DNA of 25,513 bases from Enterocloster lavalensis (GTDB lineage: Bacteria > Bacillota > Clostridia > Lachnospirales > Lachnospiraceae): assembly GCF_902364025.1 (NCBI RefSeq), contig NZ_CABJCG010000036.1, positions 1 to 25,513 of the forward strand. The letters run 5' to 3'. Of the stretch, positions 6,783-14,540 are shown piece after piece; within the stretch, counting starts at the first letter, position 1; each line of letters begins with the position of its first letter. The translations under genes were made by a program, and so were the position numbers. Below the pieces are notes generated by a model. It was given only the letters and a program-made list of their open reading frames with translations. It had not been told where the DNA came from and did not search any database.

Positions 6783-8677
6783 TCTTCCTTACCCGATTCC
6801 TTTCCCTTCATCTGTTCCAAATGGACCAGAAGCACTGAGATATCTGCCGGTGAAACCCCGGAAATGCGGGACGCCTGTCCCACTGTGGTGGGCTGCACCT
6901 GATTCAGCTTCTGAACCGCCTCCCGGCGCAGGCTTTTCACCTGTCCATAATCAAAGGCTTCCGGCAGCTTTTTGCCCTCCAGCTTCTTAAACTGGGCCAC
7001 CTGCTGCATCTGGCGCTTGATATAACCCTCATATTTAATCTCAATATTCACCTGTTCCTGAACATCCTCCGAAAGCTCCGGACGGTCCGGGTCCAGACAC
7101 GCTAACAGCCCATAGTTCAGCTCCGGCCGCTTCACCAGCTCGGCCAGGGTGATTCCGGACTTTAACAGCGTGCTGTTATGCTCCTCAAGGAATTTCTGAA
7201 TCTCATCCCCTGCCCCGATATTCACTTTCCCCAGTCGCCGGATCTCCTCCTCGATCTGCCGCCTCTTTGTGAGCAGCCGTTCATACTCCTCATCGCTCAC
7301 CAGGCCGATTTCATGCCCGATCCCGCGCAGCCGCAGGTCCGCGTTATCCTGGCGCAGCAGCAGGCGGTATTCCGCCCGGGAAGTCATCATCCGGTAAGGT
7401 TCATGGTTCTCCTTTGTAACCAGATCGTCGATCAGGACCCCGATATACGCCTGGGAACGGTCCAGAACGATCTGCTCCCTTCCCATAATCTTCATAGCCG
7501 CGTTCACACCGGCCATAAATCCCTGAACCGCGGCCTCCTCATAACCGGAACTGCCGTTAAACTGTCCCCCTGAGAACAAACCTTCAATCTTCTTAAACTC
7601 CAGCGTGGCTTTTAGTTGCAGGGAATTGATACAATCGTACTCAATGGCGTAGGCATTCCGCACAATCTTCACCTTCTCAAGCCCGGGAACCGTGCGGTAC
7701 ATGGCGTACTGCACATCTTCCGGCAGAGAACTGCTCATGCCGCCCAGATACATCTCATTGGTGTAAAGGCCCTCCGGCTCCACAAACACCTGATGTCTCC
7801 CCTTGTCGGGAAATTTAACCACTTTGTCCTCAATAGACGGACAGTACCTGGGTCCTGTCCCCTCGATGGCCCCGGAAAACAGCGGAGAACGGTCCAGGTT
7901 CTCCCGGATAATCCGGTGGGTTTCCTCATTTGTGTAGGTCAGCCAGCAGGACACCTGATCCTTCTGCACGCTCTCCGGGTCCGTGGAAAATGAAAACGGC
8001 ACCACCCGCTTGTCCCCGAACTGCTCCTCCATCCTGGAAAAATCGATACTCCGCTTGTCCACCCTGGCCGGGGTTCCGGTCTTGAACCGGAACATCTCGA
8101 CGCCGTTGGCTCTCAGCGACTCCGTCAGATGATTGGCCGCCTGAAGCCCATTTGGCCCGGTGGGATTGCTCACATCCCCGTAAATGCATCGGGCGCGCAG
8201 GTAAGTCCCGGTACACAGCACCACCGCTTTGGCGCGGTACACCGCCCCGGAGAACGTTTTCACCCCTCGGATCACCCCGTCCTCCACCACAAGTTCGGAC
8301 ACCTCCGCCTGCCGGACCGTCAGATGCTCCGTATTTTCAAGGGTTCTTCGCATCTGGCGGCTGTACTCCTGCTTGTCCGCCTGCGCGCGCAGAGAATGGA
8401 CCGCGGGCCCCTTGGACTCGTTGAGCATCTTCGACTGGATAAATGTCTTGTCGATGTTCTTCCCCATCTCGCCGCCCAAAGCGTCCAGCTCCCGCACCAG
8501 ATGGCCCTTGGAACTGCCGCCCACGTTGGGATTGCAGGGCATCAGCGCGATGCTGTCCACGCTGACCGTAAACATGATGGTCTCCATTCCAAGCCTGGCG
8601 CAGGCCAAAGCCGCCTCGCATCCGGCGTGGCCCGCTCCCACCACCGCAATATCATACGTCTCTTCCAAATATGGCAT
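6779..8677 (-). CDS. mnmG: tRNA uridine-5-carboxymethylaminomethyl modification enzyme MnmG (GidA)
   Basis: A 632-residue FAD-dependent enzyme that works with MnmE to build the cmnm5 group on wobble U34 of several tRNAs. The FAD-binding GAGHAG motif lies at residues 14-19, followed by [12 protein letters not shown] and later [14 protein letters not shown]. The C-terminal MnmE-interacting region includes YEGYIKRQ. The ATG at 8677 is chosen because AAGGA lies just upstream and the protein then starts [16 protein letters not shown] as in the family; the open frame extending to 8779 overlaps no recognised domain. It starts 67 bases after mnmE and its stop overlaps the rsmG start. Confidence 0.97.
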   Translation of the reverse strand: MPYLEETYDIAVVGAGHAGCEAALACARLGMETIMFTVSVDSIALMPCNPNVGGSSKGHLVRELDALGGEMGKNIDKTFIQSKMLNESKGPAVHSLRAQADKQEYSRQMRRTLENTEHLTVRQAEVSELVVEDGVIRGVKTFSGAVYRAKAVVLCTGTYLRARCIYGDVSNPTGPNGLQAANHLTESLRANGVEMFRFKTGTPARVDKRSIDFSRMEEQFGDKRVVPFSFSTDPESVQKDQVSCWLTYTNEETHRIIRENLDRSPLFSGAIEGTGPRYCPSIEDKVVKFPDKGRHQVFVEPEGLYTNEMYLGGMSSSLPEDVQYAMYRTVPGLEKVKIVRNAYAIEYDCINSLQLKATLEFKKIEGLFSGGQFNGSSGYEEAAVQGFMAGVNAAMKIMGREQIVLDRSQAYIGVLIDDLVTKENHEPYRMMTSRAEYRLLLRQDNADLRLRGIGHEIGLVSDEEYERLLTKRRQIEEEIRRLGKVNIGAGDEIQKFLEEHNSTLLKSGITLAELVKRPELNYGLLACLDPDRPELSEDVQEQVNIEIKYEGYIKRQMQQVAQFKKLEGKKLPEAFDYGQVKSLRREAVQKLNQVQPTTVGQASRISGVSPADISVLLVHLEQMKGKESGKEE

Positions 8678-8744
8678 AACCTGTCCTTCTTTCACTCTCG
8701 ATCCAAAAATTCCGCGCCGGTCTGCCCGTCGCAGCCCGCCGGAT

Positions 8745-10142
8745 TCATTTTCCCATACAAAATTTGGCAAATATCTCATTTACCACATCGTCGTCCACCG
8801 CTTCCCCGATAATCAACCCCAGCTGTTCATAAGCGTCCATCAGGTCGATGGAGTAAAAATCCTCAGGCAGCCCCTGCTCCACGCTTCGTTTTACCATCTC
8901 CAGGCTTTCCCTGGCTTTCCCCAGCGCTTCCTTGTGGCGAACGCTGGTAATATACACCTCGTCGTTAAAGGAAAGCGCGCCATGGTAAAACATCTGCTTG
9001 ATCTCCTGCTCCAAAGCCCCGATCCCCTGCTCTTCCTTTGCGGAAATGGGAATCACCGGACATCCGGTCTCCCGCTCCAGCACGCCCGCGTCCACGCAGG
9101 TTTCAAGATCCGTTTTGTTCAACAGCACAATGGCCTTTTTCCCGCCCTGCCCGCTGTTGCTCCGGATAAAATCCATGATCTCCCGGTCATTTTCATCCAA
9201 CGGCGTGGAGCCGTCCACCACATAGACCAGCAGATCCGCCTCCCTGGCCGCCTTCATGGCCCGGTCCACGCCGATCTTTTCCACCACGTCCTCCGTATCG
9301 CGGATTCCGGCGGTGTCCACCACGTTCAGGCTGATTCCCTGAAGATAGATATGCTCTTCCAGCGTATCCCTGGTGGTCCCGGCGATTTCCGTCACAATGG
9401 CCCGGTCCTCCCCGATAAGCACGTTCATCAGAGAAGATTTTCCGGCGTTGGGCTTGCCCAGAATCACAGTTTTCACGCCCTCGGTCATCACCCTGCCGTC
9501 GTCTGCGGAGCGGATCAGCTTCTCCACCTGCTCCGTCATCTCCCCAACCTGGGCGCACAGCCTCTGTGCAAATCCATCCAGGGAAATGTGCTCCGGATCG
9601 TCCAGCGCGGACTCGATAAACGCGATCTGGTAGAGAATCCCGGCCCTCAGCTCCTTTATCTTTTTGGATACCGAACCGCCCAGCTGGCCCACGGAATTTC
9701 TCAGCGCATAATCATTTTTCGCGTTGATCACATCCGCCACCGCTTCCGCTTGGGACAGATCGATGCGGCCGTTCAAAAACGCCCGTTTCGTAAATTCCCC
9801 CGGCTCTGCCGTCCTGGCCCCATAGCGGATCACGGTTTCCAGAATCTTTTTCACCATCAGCACGCCTCCGTGGCAGTCGATCTCCACGGTATCTTCGGCC
9901 GTAAAACTCCTGGGCCCCCTCATCAGAACGACCAGTGCCTCGTCCACCCGCTGGTCCCCGTCGTATATGAACCCGTAATGTACGGTGTGGGACCGCTCTT
10001 CGCTGAGCTTCACCGGTATTCCGGCCTTATTCCGAAAGATGCGGTCAATGACCGCAAATGCCTCCCCGCCGCTGATCCGCACAATCCCGATCCCGGAATT
10101 ACTCATGCCCGTGGCGATGGCGGCTATGGTATCCGTCCTCAT
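8745..10142 (-). CDS. mnmE: tRNA modification GTPase MnmE (TrmE)
   Basis: A 465-residue GTPase that partners MnmG in wobble-uridine modification. The N-terminal formyl-THF-binding domain begins [22 protein letters not shown]. The inserted G domain has the P-loop GKPNAGKS (229-236), the G2 loop GTTRD (255-259), DTAG (276-279) and NKTD. The C-terminal catalytic cysteine lies in the terminal FCMGK (CIGK in most relatives; the Cys is kept). The ATG at 10142 has GGGAG eight bases upstream, so the GTG five codons earlier is rejected. It is preceded by a terminator-like hairpin separating it from khpB, although the two genes are otherwise close. Confidence 0.97.
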   Translation of the reverse strand: MRTDTIAAIATGMSNSGIGIVRISGGEAFAVIDRIFRNKAGIPVKLSEERSHTVHYGFIYDGDQRVDEALVVLMRGPRSFTAEDTVEIDCHGGVLMVKKILETVIRYGARTAEPGEFTKRAFLNGRIDLSQAEAVADVINAKNDYALRNSVGQLGGSVSKKIKELRAGILYQIAFIESALDDPEHISLDGFAQRLCAQVGEMTEQVEKLIRSADDGRVMTEGVKTVILGKPNAGKSSLMNVLIGEDRAIVTEIAGTTRDTLEEHIYLQGISLNVVDTAGIRDTEDVVEKIGVDRAMKAAREADLLVYVVDGSTPLDENDREIMDFIRSNSGQGGKKAIVLLNKTDLETCVDAGVLERETGCPVIPISAKEEQGIGALEQEIKQMFYHGALSFNDEVYITSVRHKEALGKARESLEMVKRSVEQGLPEDFYSIDLMDAYEQLGLIIGEAVDDDVVNEIFAKFCMGK

Positions 10143-10182
10143 AATCTTCTCTCCCACTCTAAAATAGACGCCCGTTTATCCC

Positions 10183-10214
10183 AAAAGAGGCCGTCGCTTC
10201 TGCAACAGCCTCTT
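10183..10214 (-). terminator. Terminator-like hairpin between khpB and mnmE
   Basis: The leftward RNA forms a 13-bp stem (arms 10202-10214 and 10185-10197, two G-U pairs) with a four-base loop, then UUUU and GGG. The U-tract is short, so partial termination or attenuation is plausible. Confidence 0.65.
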
Positions 10215-10229
10215 CCATCATCTAAAACC

Positions 10230-11042
10230 TTACTCTTCCTCAGACGTAATCTCAGGTTCCTCAGAGGAAACCTCAGCCGCCTTCACAGCCGTGTTCTCAG
10301 ACCTGCCATAACGTTCGGTGCGGTCATAACGGTGTTCCCGCTCGGAACGGTATCCGCCGCCGCTCTTGCCGTAACGGCTTGTCCGGCCCTTGTCATAGCG
10401 CTCGCGCTTTACCGGAACTTCCTTCTTCAGCGCGATCACCACATGGCGGAAAGGCTCCTCGCCCTCGCTTCTGGTCAGAACGTACTTGTCGTTCTGCAGA
10501 GCCGCGTGGATGATTCTGCGCTCGTAAGGATTCATCGGCTCCAGGGACACCGGACGTTTGGTCCGCTTTACCTTGTATGCGATATTCTTTGCCAGCGTCT
10601 CCAGCGTTTTTTTGCGCTTCTCACGGTAATTCTCAGTATCCAGCTTCACTCTCAGGTAACCGTCGCTGTTCTTGTTCACAATCAGGCTGACCAGATACTG
10701 TAAGGAATCCAGGGTCTGTCCTCTCTTGCCGATCAGGATCCCCATGTCATCGCCCTCCAGGGTGATGGACAGTTCCTTCTCTTCCTCGTTGAACGCTGCT
10801 GCGATGGTCACTTCCATGTTCATCGCATCGAAGATCTGCGCAAGAAAATCGACGGCGTTGTCCTGAATGGACTCTTTCTTCCTGGCTCTGATAATCGCGG
10901 GCTTAGCGCCAATGCCTAAAAATCCGGCGCTTCCCTTCTCAATTACCTCATATTCCAGTTTATCACTGGTGGTTCCAAGATCAATCAATGCTTTCGTGAC
11001 CGCTTCGTCTACAGTCTTAGCCGAAAATGTTAACATATCCAT
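10230..11042 (-). CDS. khpB: RNA-binding protein KhpB (Jag / EloR)
   Basis: A 270-residue protein with the three Jag domains: an N-terminal Jag_N domain (about 1-52, with KGSAGFLGIGAKPA), a KH-II domain with the GKRG loop at 105-108, and an R3H domain with NPYERRIIHAAL (171-182). In Firmicutes KhpB forms an RNA-chaperone complex with KhpA and affects cell elongation and division. It lies 15 bases after yidC, the usual order, so it is probably cotranscribed with it. Beyond the R3H domain is an unusual low-complexity tail (about 207-270), first rich in R, Y, G and K, then ending in an acidic S/E stretch. GGGGG lies 8 bases before the ATG at 11042; a second ATG follows two codons later. Confidence 0.95.
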   Translation of the reverse strand: MDMLTFSAKTVDEAVTKALIDLGTTSDKLEYEVIEKGSAGFLGIGAKPAIIRARKKESIQDNAVDFLAQIFDAMNMEVTIAAAFNEEEKELSITLEGDDMGILIGKRGQTLDSLQYLVSLIVNKNSDGYLRVKLDTENYREKRKKTLETLAKNIAYKVKRTKRPVSLEPMNPYERRIIHAALQNDKYVLTRSEGEEPFRHVVIALKKEVPVKRERYDKGRTSRYGKSGGGYRSEREHRYDRTERYGRSENTAVKAAEVSSEEPEITSEEE

Positions 11043-11057
11043 ATTCAGAACCCCCTC

Positions 11058-12377
11058 TTATTTTTTGCCGCCCTTTTCATGCTTCTCATTGTACTTCGCT
11101 ACCATGTTCGCCTTGGAAGCCAGGCTGCCTGCTTTCGCATCCGCGTTATAGTAGTTCTTGTTCTCCTCCACCAGCGCTTTGGTTTTGGCAATTTTTTCCA
11201 TTCTCTTGTTCTCTTCGCGGCTCTCTTTTTCCTGCATCTTCTGCATCATCTCATCCACGTTGCCCACGCGGGTGGGAGGCAGTCCGCGCTTAGCGCGCTT
11301 TTTGTTGGTCTTCTCAACGTTCTTCTGAACCAGATCGTCAATGTCAACCTTCTTTAAGTAAGAGTTGATTCCAACCTGCTGGATAATGGTGAACACACTC
11401 TGCGCCACCCAGTAAAGTCCGATACCGGTTGCAAAGGTAAAGCAGAAAAACACGGACATTAAGGGCATCATCACGTTCATGGATTTCATCATGTTGGCGC
11501 CGGGGTTCTCGTCGCCCTGCGGGCTCTGGGTGGTCGCCATCATCAGCTTGGAGCTGTACCACTGGCTGGCGCCTGCCAACAGCGGGATCGCCAGTGCCGC
11601 GATCAGCGCGAACACGGTGGTTCCGTCCACATGGCTGAAGAAATTGCCGATTACCTGCATGGGTGTGTATGCAATGTTCAGGCCAAAGAAGGTCTGCATC
11701 CGCTCAATGGCGCTTACCACGCTGTCCCCGGACTCGGTAACAGCCTGTCCCACCTGCGGGAAAGCGCCAACCAGAACCTCCCACTGTTTTCCGGTAAACG
11801 TATATAATAAATCAATTACCTTGTTCAAATCCGTAAAATCAGCTCCGGACAGCATTTTACTGCTGCTGGCCAGATCCATAAAGGTCTGGTTGGTCTGGAA
11901 ACCTGCCGGAAGATTGGCGATCACCATCTCATAATAGCCCCGCACGGAATGCACGTACGCGGGAATATTGTAGATCACGCGGTACAGCGCGAAGATGATC
12001 GGCAGCTGGATCAGCATCGGAAGGCAGCCGCCCGTCATGGAAGTACCGTACTTCTCATAAACGGCCTTAGTCTCCGTCTGCATCATCATCATGGCCTTCT
12101 GGTCGCCCTCTTTGCCCTTATACTTCTTCTGGATCGCCGTCAGCTCCGGCTGCATAACCGCCATCAGCTTGGACGACTTCTGCTGTTTGATGGTGAGCGG
12201 AATCATCAGAAGCTTCGTCACCAACGTAAATAAAATAATACACAGACCGATATTCACAATCCCAAACATACTGGTGAACCGGAACAGCAAATCCATAATC
12301 CACCCCAGTATGTCACCAATCGGTCCCAAAACCCCACCTGTTTTTGTCAACAATACTGCGCCAACTAAACTATTCAA
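11058..12377 (-). CDS. yidC: Membrane protein insertase YidC/Oxa1 family
   Basis: A 439-residue YidC-type insertase that places proteins in the membrane alone or with Sec. Conserved parts include TKLLMIPLTIKQQKSSKLM (54-72), PMLIQLPIIFALYRVI (120-135) and FATGIGLYWVAQSVFTI (315-331). Lys55 stands where B. subtilis SpoIIIJ has the groove arginine. About 120 residues separate the second and third core membrane segments (roughly 136-255), an insertion that makes it much longer than Bacillus YidC. No lipobox cysteine is present at the N-terminus. The C-terminal tail (about 340-439) is long, charged and Lys/Glu-rich, perhaps for ribosome contact. A perfect AAGGAGGT lies 5 bases before the ATG. Confidence 0.95.
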   Translation of the reverse strand: MNSLVGAVLLTKTGGVLGPIGDILGWIMDLLFRFTSMFGIVNIGLCIILFTLVTKLLMIPLTIKQQKSSKLMAVMQPELTAIQKKYKGKEGDQKAMMMMQTETKAVYEKYGTSMTGGCLPMLIQLPIIFALYRVIYNIPAYVHSVRGYYEMVIANLPAGFQTNQTFMDLASSSKMLSGADFTDLNKVIDLLYTFTGKQWEVLVGAFPQVGQAVTESGDSVVSAIERMQTFFGLNIAYTPMQVIGNFFSHVDGTTVFALIAALAIPLLAGASQWYSSKLMMATTQSPQGDENPGANMMKSMNVMMPLMSVFFCFTFATGIGLYWVAQSVFTIIQQVGINSYLKKVDIDDLVQKNVEKTNKKRAKRGLPPTRVGNVDEMMQKMQEKESREENKRMEKIAKTKALVEENKNYYNADAKAGSLASKANMVAKYNEKHEKGGKK

Positions 12378-12421
12378 TGAGCTACCTCCTTACGAGCGCG
12401 CCTGTTTGCGGCTCCCTTTTT

Positions 12422-12637
12422 CTACGGAACTGGATCATAACCGCCTTCTGCAAAGGGATGACAGCGCAAAATCCGTTTGCAGGCCAACCATGTACCCTTT
12501 AACGCACCGTACTTTTGTAATGCCTCAACGGCGTATTGAGAGCATGTCGGTGTGTAAATACAGTGAGTTCTTATTTTCAGAGGCGAGAGGTACTTCTGGT
12601 ACACCCGCACAAGAAAAATCAGCAGCTTTGCTACCAT
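12422..12637 (-). CDS. yidD: Membrane protein insertion efficiency factor YidD
   Basis: A 71-residue protein with the family pattern: an N-terminal amphipathic/hydrophobic start ([19 protein letters not shown]), then [15 protein letters not shown], a third conserved Cys in CKRILRCHP and the closing GGYDPVP. YidD is a small membrane-associated protein that helps YidC-dependent insertion; its mechanism is unclear. The ATG at 12637 lies 7 bases after the rnpA stop and matches the family start, although its ribosome binding site (GAAGTGA) is poor, so it probably depends on coupling to rnpA translation. An upstream in-frame ATG (12697) lies within rnpA. Confidence 0.95.
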   Translation of the reverse strand: MVAKLLIFLVRVYQKYLSPLKIRTHCIYTPTCSQYAVEALQKYGALKGTWLACKRILRCHPFAEGGYDPVP

Positions 12638-12644
12638 AATAAGT

Positions 12645-12989
12645 TCACTTCGATTCTTTTTTAATGTTATGCAGTCCGCACAGGTGCAGATACGCACTCT
12701 CCAAATGTTTGTAATCCGAATCCTTAGCAGCCACTCTGGCTACCACAACGATGTTTAACCCAGTCTGAATCCTGTCTTCATTCAAACGAAATATCTCCCG
12801 CAACAGTCTTGTGATATGATGGCGGACAACGCTGTTGCCCACTTTCTTGCTCACCGAGATGCCAATCCGGTTCGATTCTTCCCCATTCTTCATCACATAC
12901 ATGACCAGTAAACGGTTTGCATGCGAAGTTCCTCCCCTGTAAATTTTCTGGAACTCGCCGTTCTTTTTCACGGACGGAAATCGTTTCAT
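12645..12989 (-). CDS. rnpA: Ribonuclease P protein component
   Basis: A 114-residue RnpA, the protein cofactor that helps the RNase P ribozyme bind and process pre-tRNA 5' leaders. It opens [20 protein letters not shown] and carries [28 protein letters not shown]. In that segment the classical RNR motif is replaced by RHHITR, a variant also seen in Clostridia. GGAG lies 6-7 bases before the ATG at 12989. The gene is separated from rpmH by the rpmH terminator and a repeat array, so it probably depends on read-through from the rpmH promoter. Confidence 0.96.
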   Translation of the reverse strand: MKRFPSVKKNGEFQKIYRGGTSHANRLLVMYVMKNGEESNRIGISVSKKVGNSVVRHHITRLLREIFRLNEDRIQTGLNIVVVARVAAKDSDYKHLESAYLHLCGLHNIKKESK

Positions 12990-13047
12990 ATGAAACTCCT
13001 CGCATCTGAATGTTAAAACTTTGCCCGTAACGTACAATGGCCCGCCA

Positions 13048-13178
13048 GCGGGCCATTACATTCGGCAATCGCCCGCCAAAGGACGGCAGGCCATTACATT
13101 CAGCAATCGCCTGCCAAAGGGCGGCGGGCCATTACATTCAGCAATCGCCCGCCAAAGGGCGGCGGGCCATTACATTCA
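13048..13178. repeat. 38-bp tandem repeat array between rpmH and rnpA
   Basis: Three full units begin at 13051, 13089 and 13127 (exact period 38), and a partial fourth covers 13165-13178. The shared core is GGCCATTACATTC, then RGCAATCGCC, YGCCAAAGG and RCGGCR. Adjacent units form hairpins: GCGGGC 13048-13053 with GCCCGC 13071-13076; GGCAGGC 13085-13091 with GCCTGCC 13109-13115; and GGCGGGC 13123-13129 with GCCCGCC 13147-13153. The last two have identical 17-base loops, and where one arm has A the partner has T. Immediately before, AATGGCCCGC (13036-13045) is an extra complement of the GCGGGCCATT segments. The array lies in the rnpA leader, downstream of the rpmH terminator. No spacers are present, so it is not a CRISPR. 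The function is unknown. Confidence 0.9.
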
Positions 13179-13179
13179 A

Positions 13180-13205
13180 TAAAAGGCCACAAGATTCTGT
13201 GGCCT
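13180..13205 (-). terminator. Intrinsic terminator after rpmH
   Basis: A perfect 8-bp stem (TGTGGCCT 13198-13205 with AGGCCACA 13184-13191), a six-base loop, then UUUUAUUG in the leftward RNA. It lies 18 bases past the rpmH stop. It should limit rnpA expression relative to L34. Confidence 0.88.
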
Positions 13206-13223
13206 ATGTCTCAATGCTTTCAA

Positions 13224-13358
13224 TTATGCGCTCAGTCTGGCTCTGCCTTTTGCTCTTCTGGCAGCTAACACTTTTCTGCCGCCTGCGCTGCTCATTCTCG
13301 CTCTGAAACCGTGAACTTTAGCTCTCTGTCTTTTCTTAGGCTGAAATGTCATCTTCAT
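13224..13358 (-). CDS. rpmH: 50S ribosomal protein L34
   Basis: A 44-residue, highly basic protein beginning [20 protein letters not shown] and ending KGRARLSA, the standard L34 sequence and length. It is a late-assembling large-subunit protein. The ATG at 13358 matches the family start; GGAGG lies 12 bases upstream, which is long, and a nearer ATG (13367) sits only 3 bases from it, too close. It has a near-consensus promoter at 13442-13470 and its own terminator. Its place next to dnaA is the conserved bacterial arrangement. Confidence 0.97.
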   Translation of the reverse strand: MKMTFQPKKRQRAKVHGFRARMSSAGGRKVLAARRAKGRARLSA

Positions 13359-13441
13359 GAGTCCCATGCACCTCCTATCAATCAACTTATCTGGCAATGT
13401 GAAAACACACATTTAGACTAGTATAATTAAACATCTTCTCA

Positions 13442-13470
13442 ATTATATAGAAGAAACCGCGCCACGTCAA
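13442..13470 (-). promoter_or_regulatory. Strong promoter of rpmH
   Basis: On the reverse strand: TTGACG (13470-13465), a 17-bp spacer and a perfect TATAAT (13447-13442). The -35 element overlaps the stop codon (13469-13467) of the upstream ECF gene. The leader to rpmH is about 75 bases. Confidence 0.85.
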
Positions 13471-14090
13471 GCGATTTTTACGATATTTATCAGCACTTTT
13501 CCGATTATTGCCACCAGAATTGCCGCCACAATCGCCTCCGGAATCCCGGATGCGGTCACAGTCGCCATAATGAGGCCCCAAACCGCGTCAATAGCAACTT
13601 CCTTCACCTGCGCGTACTCATTGATAAACAGCTTGTAGATACTCCCCATCACAAACACCGTGTTGGTCAGAGACCCTACAAATCCAGTAATTGGCAGCGC
13701 AATCACCGGATTCAGCTTCACCTTTTTGAGCAGAATCCAGAGCCATCCGGCCACCAGCCCGATCAAAATCCGGCAGCCCACGGATACCCACACCGCTTTC
13801 AGCGCCCCGGTAATTCCGGTCATGCTCAAAAACGGGGAGAACGCGAAGGATAACAAGGTCGGCGCCATGGTGTTGCTGATCAACGAGCAAACGCCGAAGG
13901 TCGCCCCCAAAATACAGCCTGCCAACGGCCCCAGCAGTATAGCGCCTAAAATGACAGGGATGTGCACAGTTGTCGCCTTGATCACCGGCAGCTGGATCAT
14001 TCCCAGGGGCGTATTCGCCAACAGGATGACCACCGCCATCATAAGTGCGACACTTGCAAGCCAGCGGGTGTCTTTTTTTCTCTTATTCAA
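13467..14090 (-). CDS. ECF transporter S component (substrate-binding membrane subunit)
   Basis: A 207-residue protein with about five to six hydrophobic segments and the pattern TPLGMIQLPVIKATTVHIPVI followed by GPLAGCILGATFGVCSL. This is typical of vitamin-binding S components of energy-coupling-factor transporters (PF12822-like). It would dock on a shared EcfAAT module encoded elsewhere; the substrate cannot be told from sequence. The start is taken as TTG at 14090: AAGGAGG lies 8 bases before it, across eight A residues, whereas the farther TTG at 14132 lacks a site. Its promoter (14150-14178) is on the edge of the origin. The leader is only about 50 bases, too short for a vitamin riboswitch. 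It is followed directly by the rpmH promoter. Confidence 0.85.
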   Translation of the reverse strand: MNKRKKDTRWLASVALMMAVVILLANTPLGMIQLPVIKATTVHIPVILGAILLGPLAGCILGATFGVCSLISNTMAPTLLSFAFSPFLSMTGITGALKAVWVSVGCRILIGLVAGWLWILLKKVKLNPVIALPITGFVGSLTNTVFVMGSIYKLFINEYAQVKEVAIDAVWGLIMATVTASGIPEAIVAAILVAIIGKVLINIVKIA

Positions 14091-14149
14091 TTTTTTTTCC
14101 TCCTTGCTACTGTTCTTAATTATAAGATACAATGCAATATCACGCCCTG

Positions 14150-14178
14150 ATTATAAAGGTAATCCACCGCCCAGTCAA
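14150..14178 (-). promoter_or_regulatory. Promoter of the ECF S-component gene
   Basis: On the reverse strand: TTGACT (14178-14173), a 17-bp spacer, then TATAAT (14155-14150). It is a near-consensus sigma-A promoter about 26 bp from the first DnaA box, facing away from dnaA. Confidence 0.82.
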
Positions 14179-14179
14179 T

Positions 14180-14460
14180 GGATTTTTGTTAATTTACATA
14201 ATATTATCCACAATTTGTGGATAACATGTGGATAACTGTGGATTGCATCTGAATATTTCCACATTGCGTTTCTGAAACCCCAGATTTTCCAAAGTTTTCC
14301 CCGCTGTGTAAAACTCCTGTTTATCCAATTCGCATCTTTGTGGACAAACCTCCCGTCCACAGGCCGCCAACAAAAATTCCCCAACCGATTCACAGAGTTA
14401 TCCACAGAAATACCCCTATTTATTTCCAAATATGCCGACTTATCCACAGCATTTGTATTT
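14180..14460. other. oriC: oriC part 1: DnaA-box cluster upstream of dnaA
   Basis: This gene-free stretch holds perfect DnaA boxes (TTATCCACA or its complement) at 14204-14212 (+), 14216-14224 (-), 14227-14235 (-), 14398-14406 (+) and 14440-14448 (+). Near matches are TGTGGATTG 14237-14245, TTATCCAAT 14321-14329 and TGTGGACAA 14339-14347. The first two boxes face each other across 3 bases. An AT-rich stretch (14182-14206) precedes them. This matches the upstream half of a bipartite Bacillus-type origin, where DnaA binds for initiation and autoregulation. Confidence 0.93.
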
Positions 14461-14465
14461 TTTCA

Positions 14466-14494
14466 TTGAAAATATTCTTTCTTTAGTATACAAT
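14466..14494 (+). promoter_or_regulatory. Promoter of dnaA
   Basis: TTGAAA (14466-14471), a 17-bp spacer, TACAAT (14489-14494). It starts 18 bases past the last upstream DnaA box, so DnaA autoregulation is expected. The leader is about 40 bases. Confidence 0.8.
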
Positions 14495-14540
14495 GGTTTT
14501 AGATTGGGCTATTTTGCAATAGAGGTTTAGGAGACTGAAA

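Noticed and set aside
8229..10703. An 824-codon open frame on the + strand
   Set aside because: It is antisense to mnmG, mnmE and khpB, which are unmistakable. Its protein is rich in H, P, R and L and shows no family motif, as expected for the mirror frame of GC-biased codons.
13048..13178. The repeat array as a CRISPR
   Set aside because: The 38-bp units abut directly, with no unique spacers and no cas genes nearby.
13037..13306. A short + strand frame starting in the repeat array
   Set aside because: Its N-terminal half is just the translated 38-bp repeat and its C-terminal half is antisense to rpmH. There is no good ribosome binding site.
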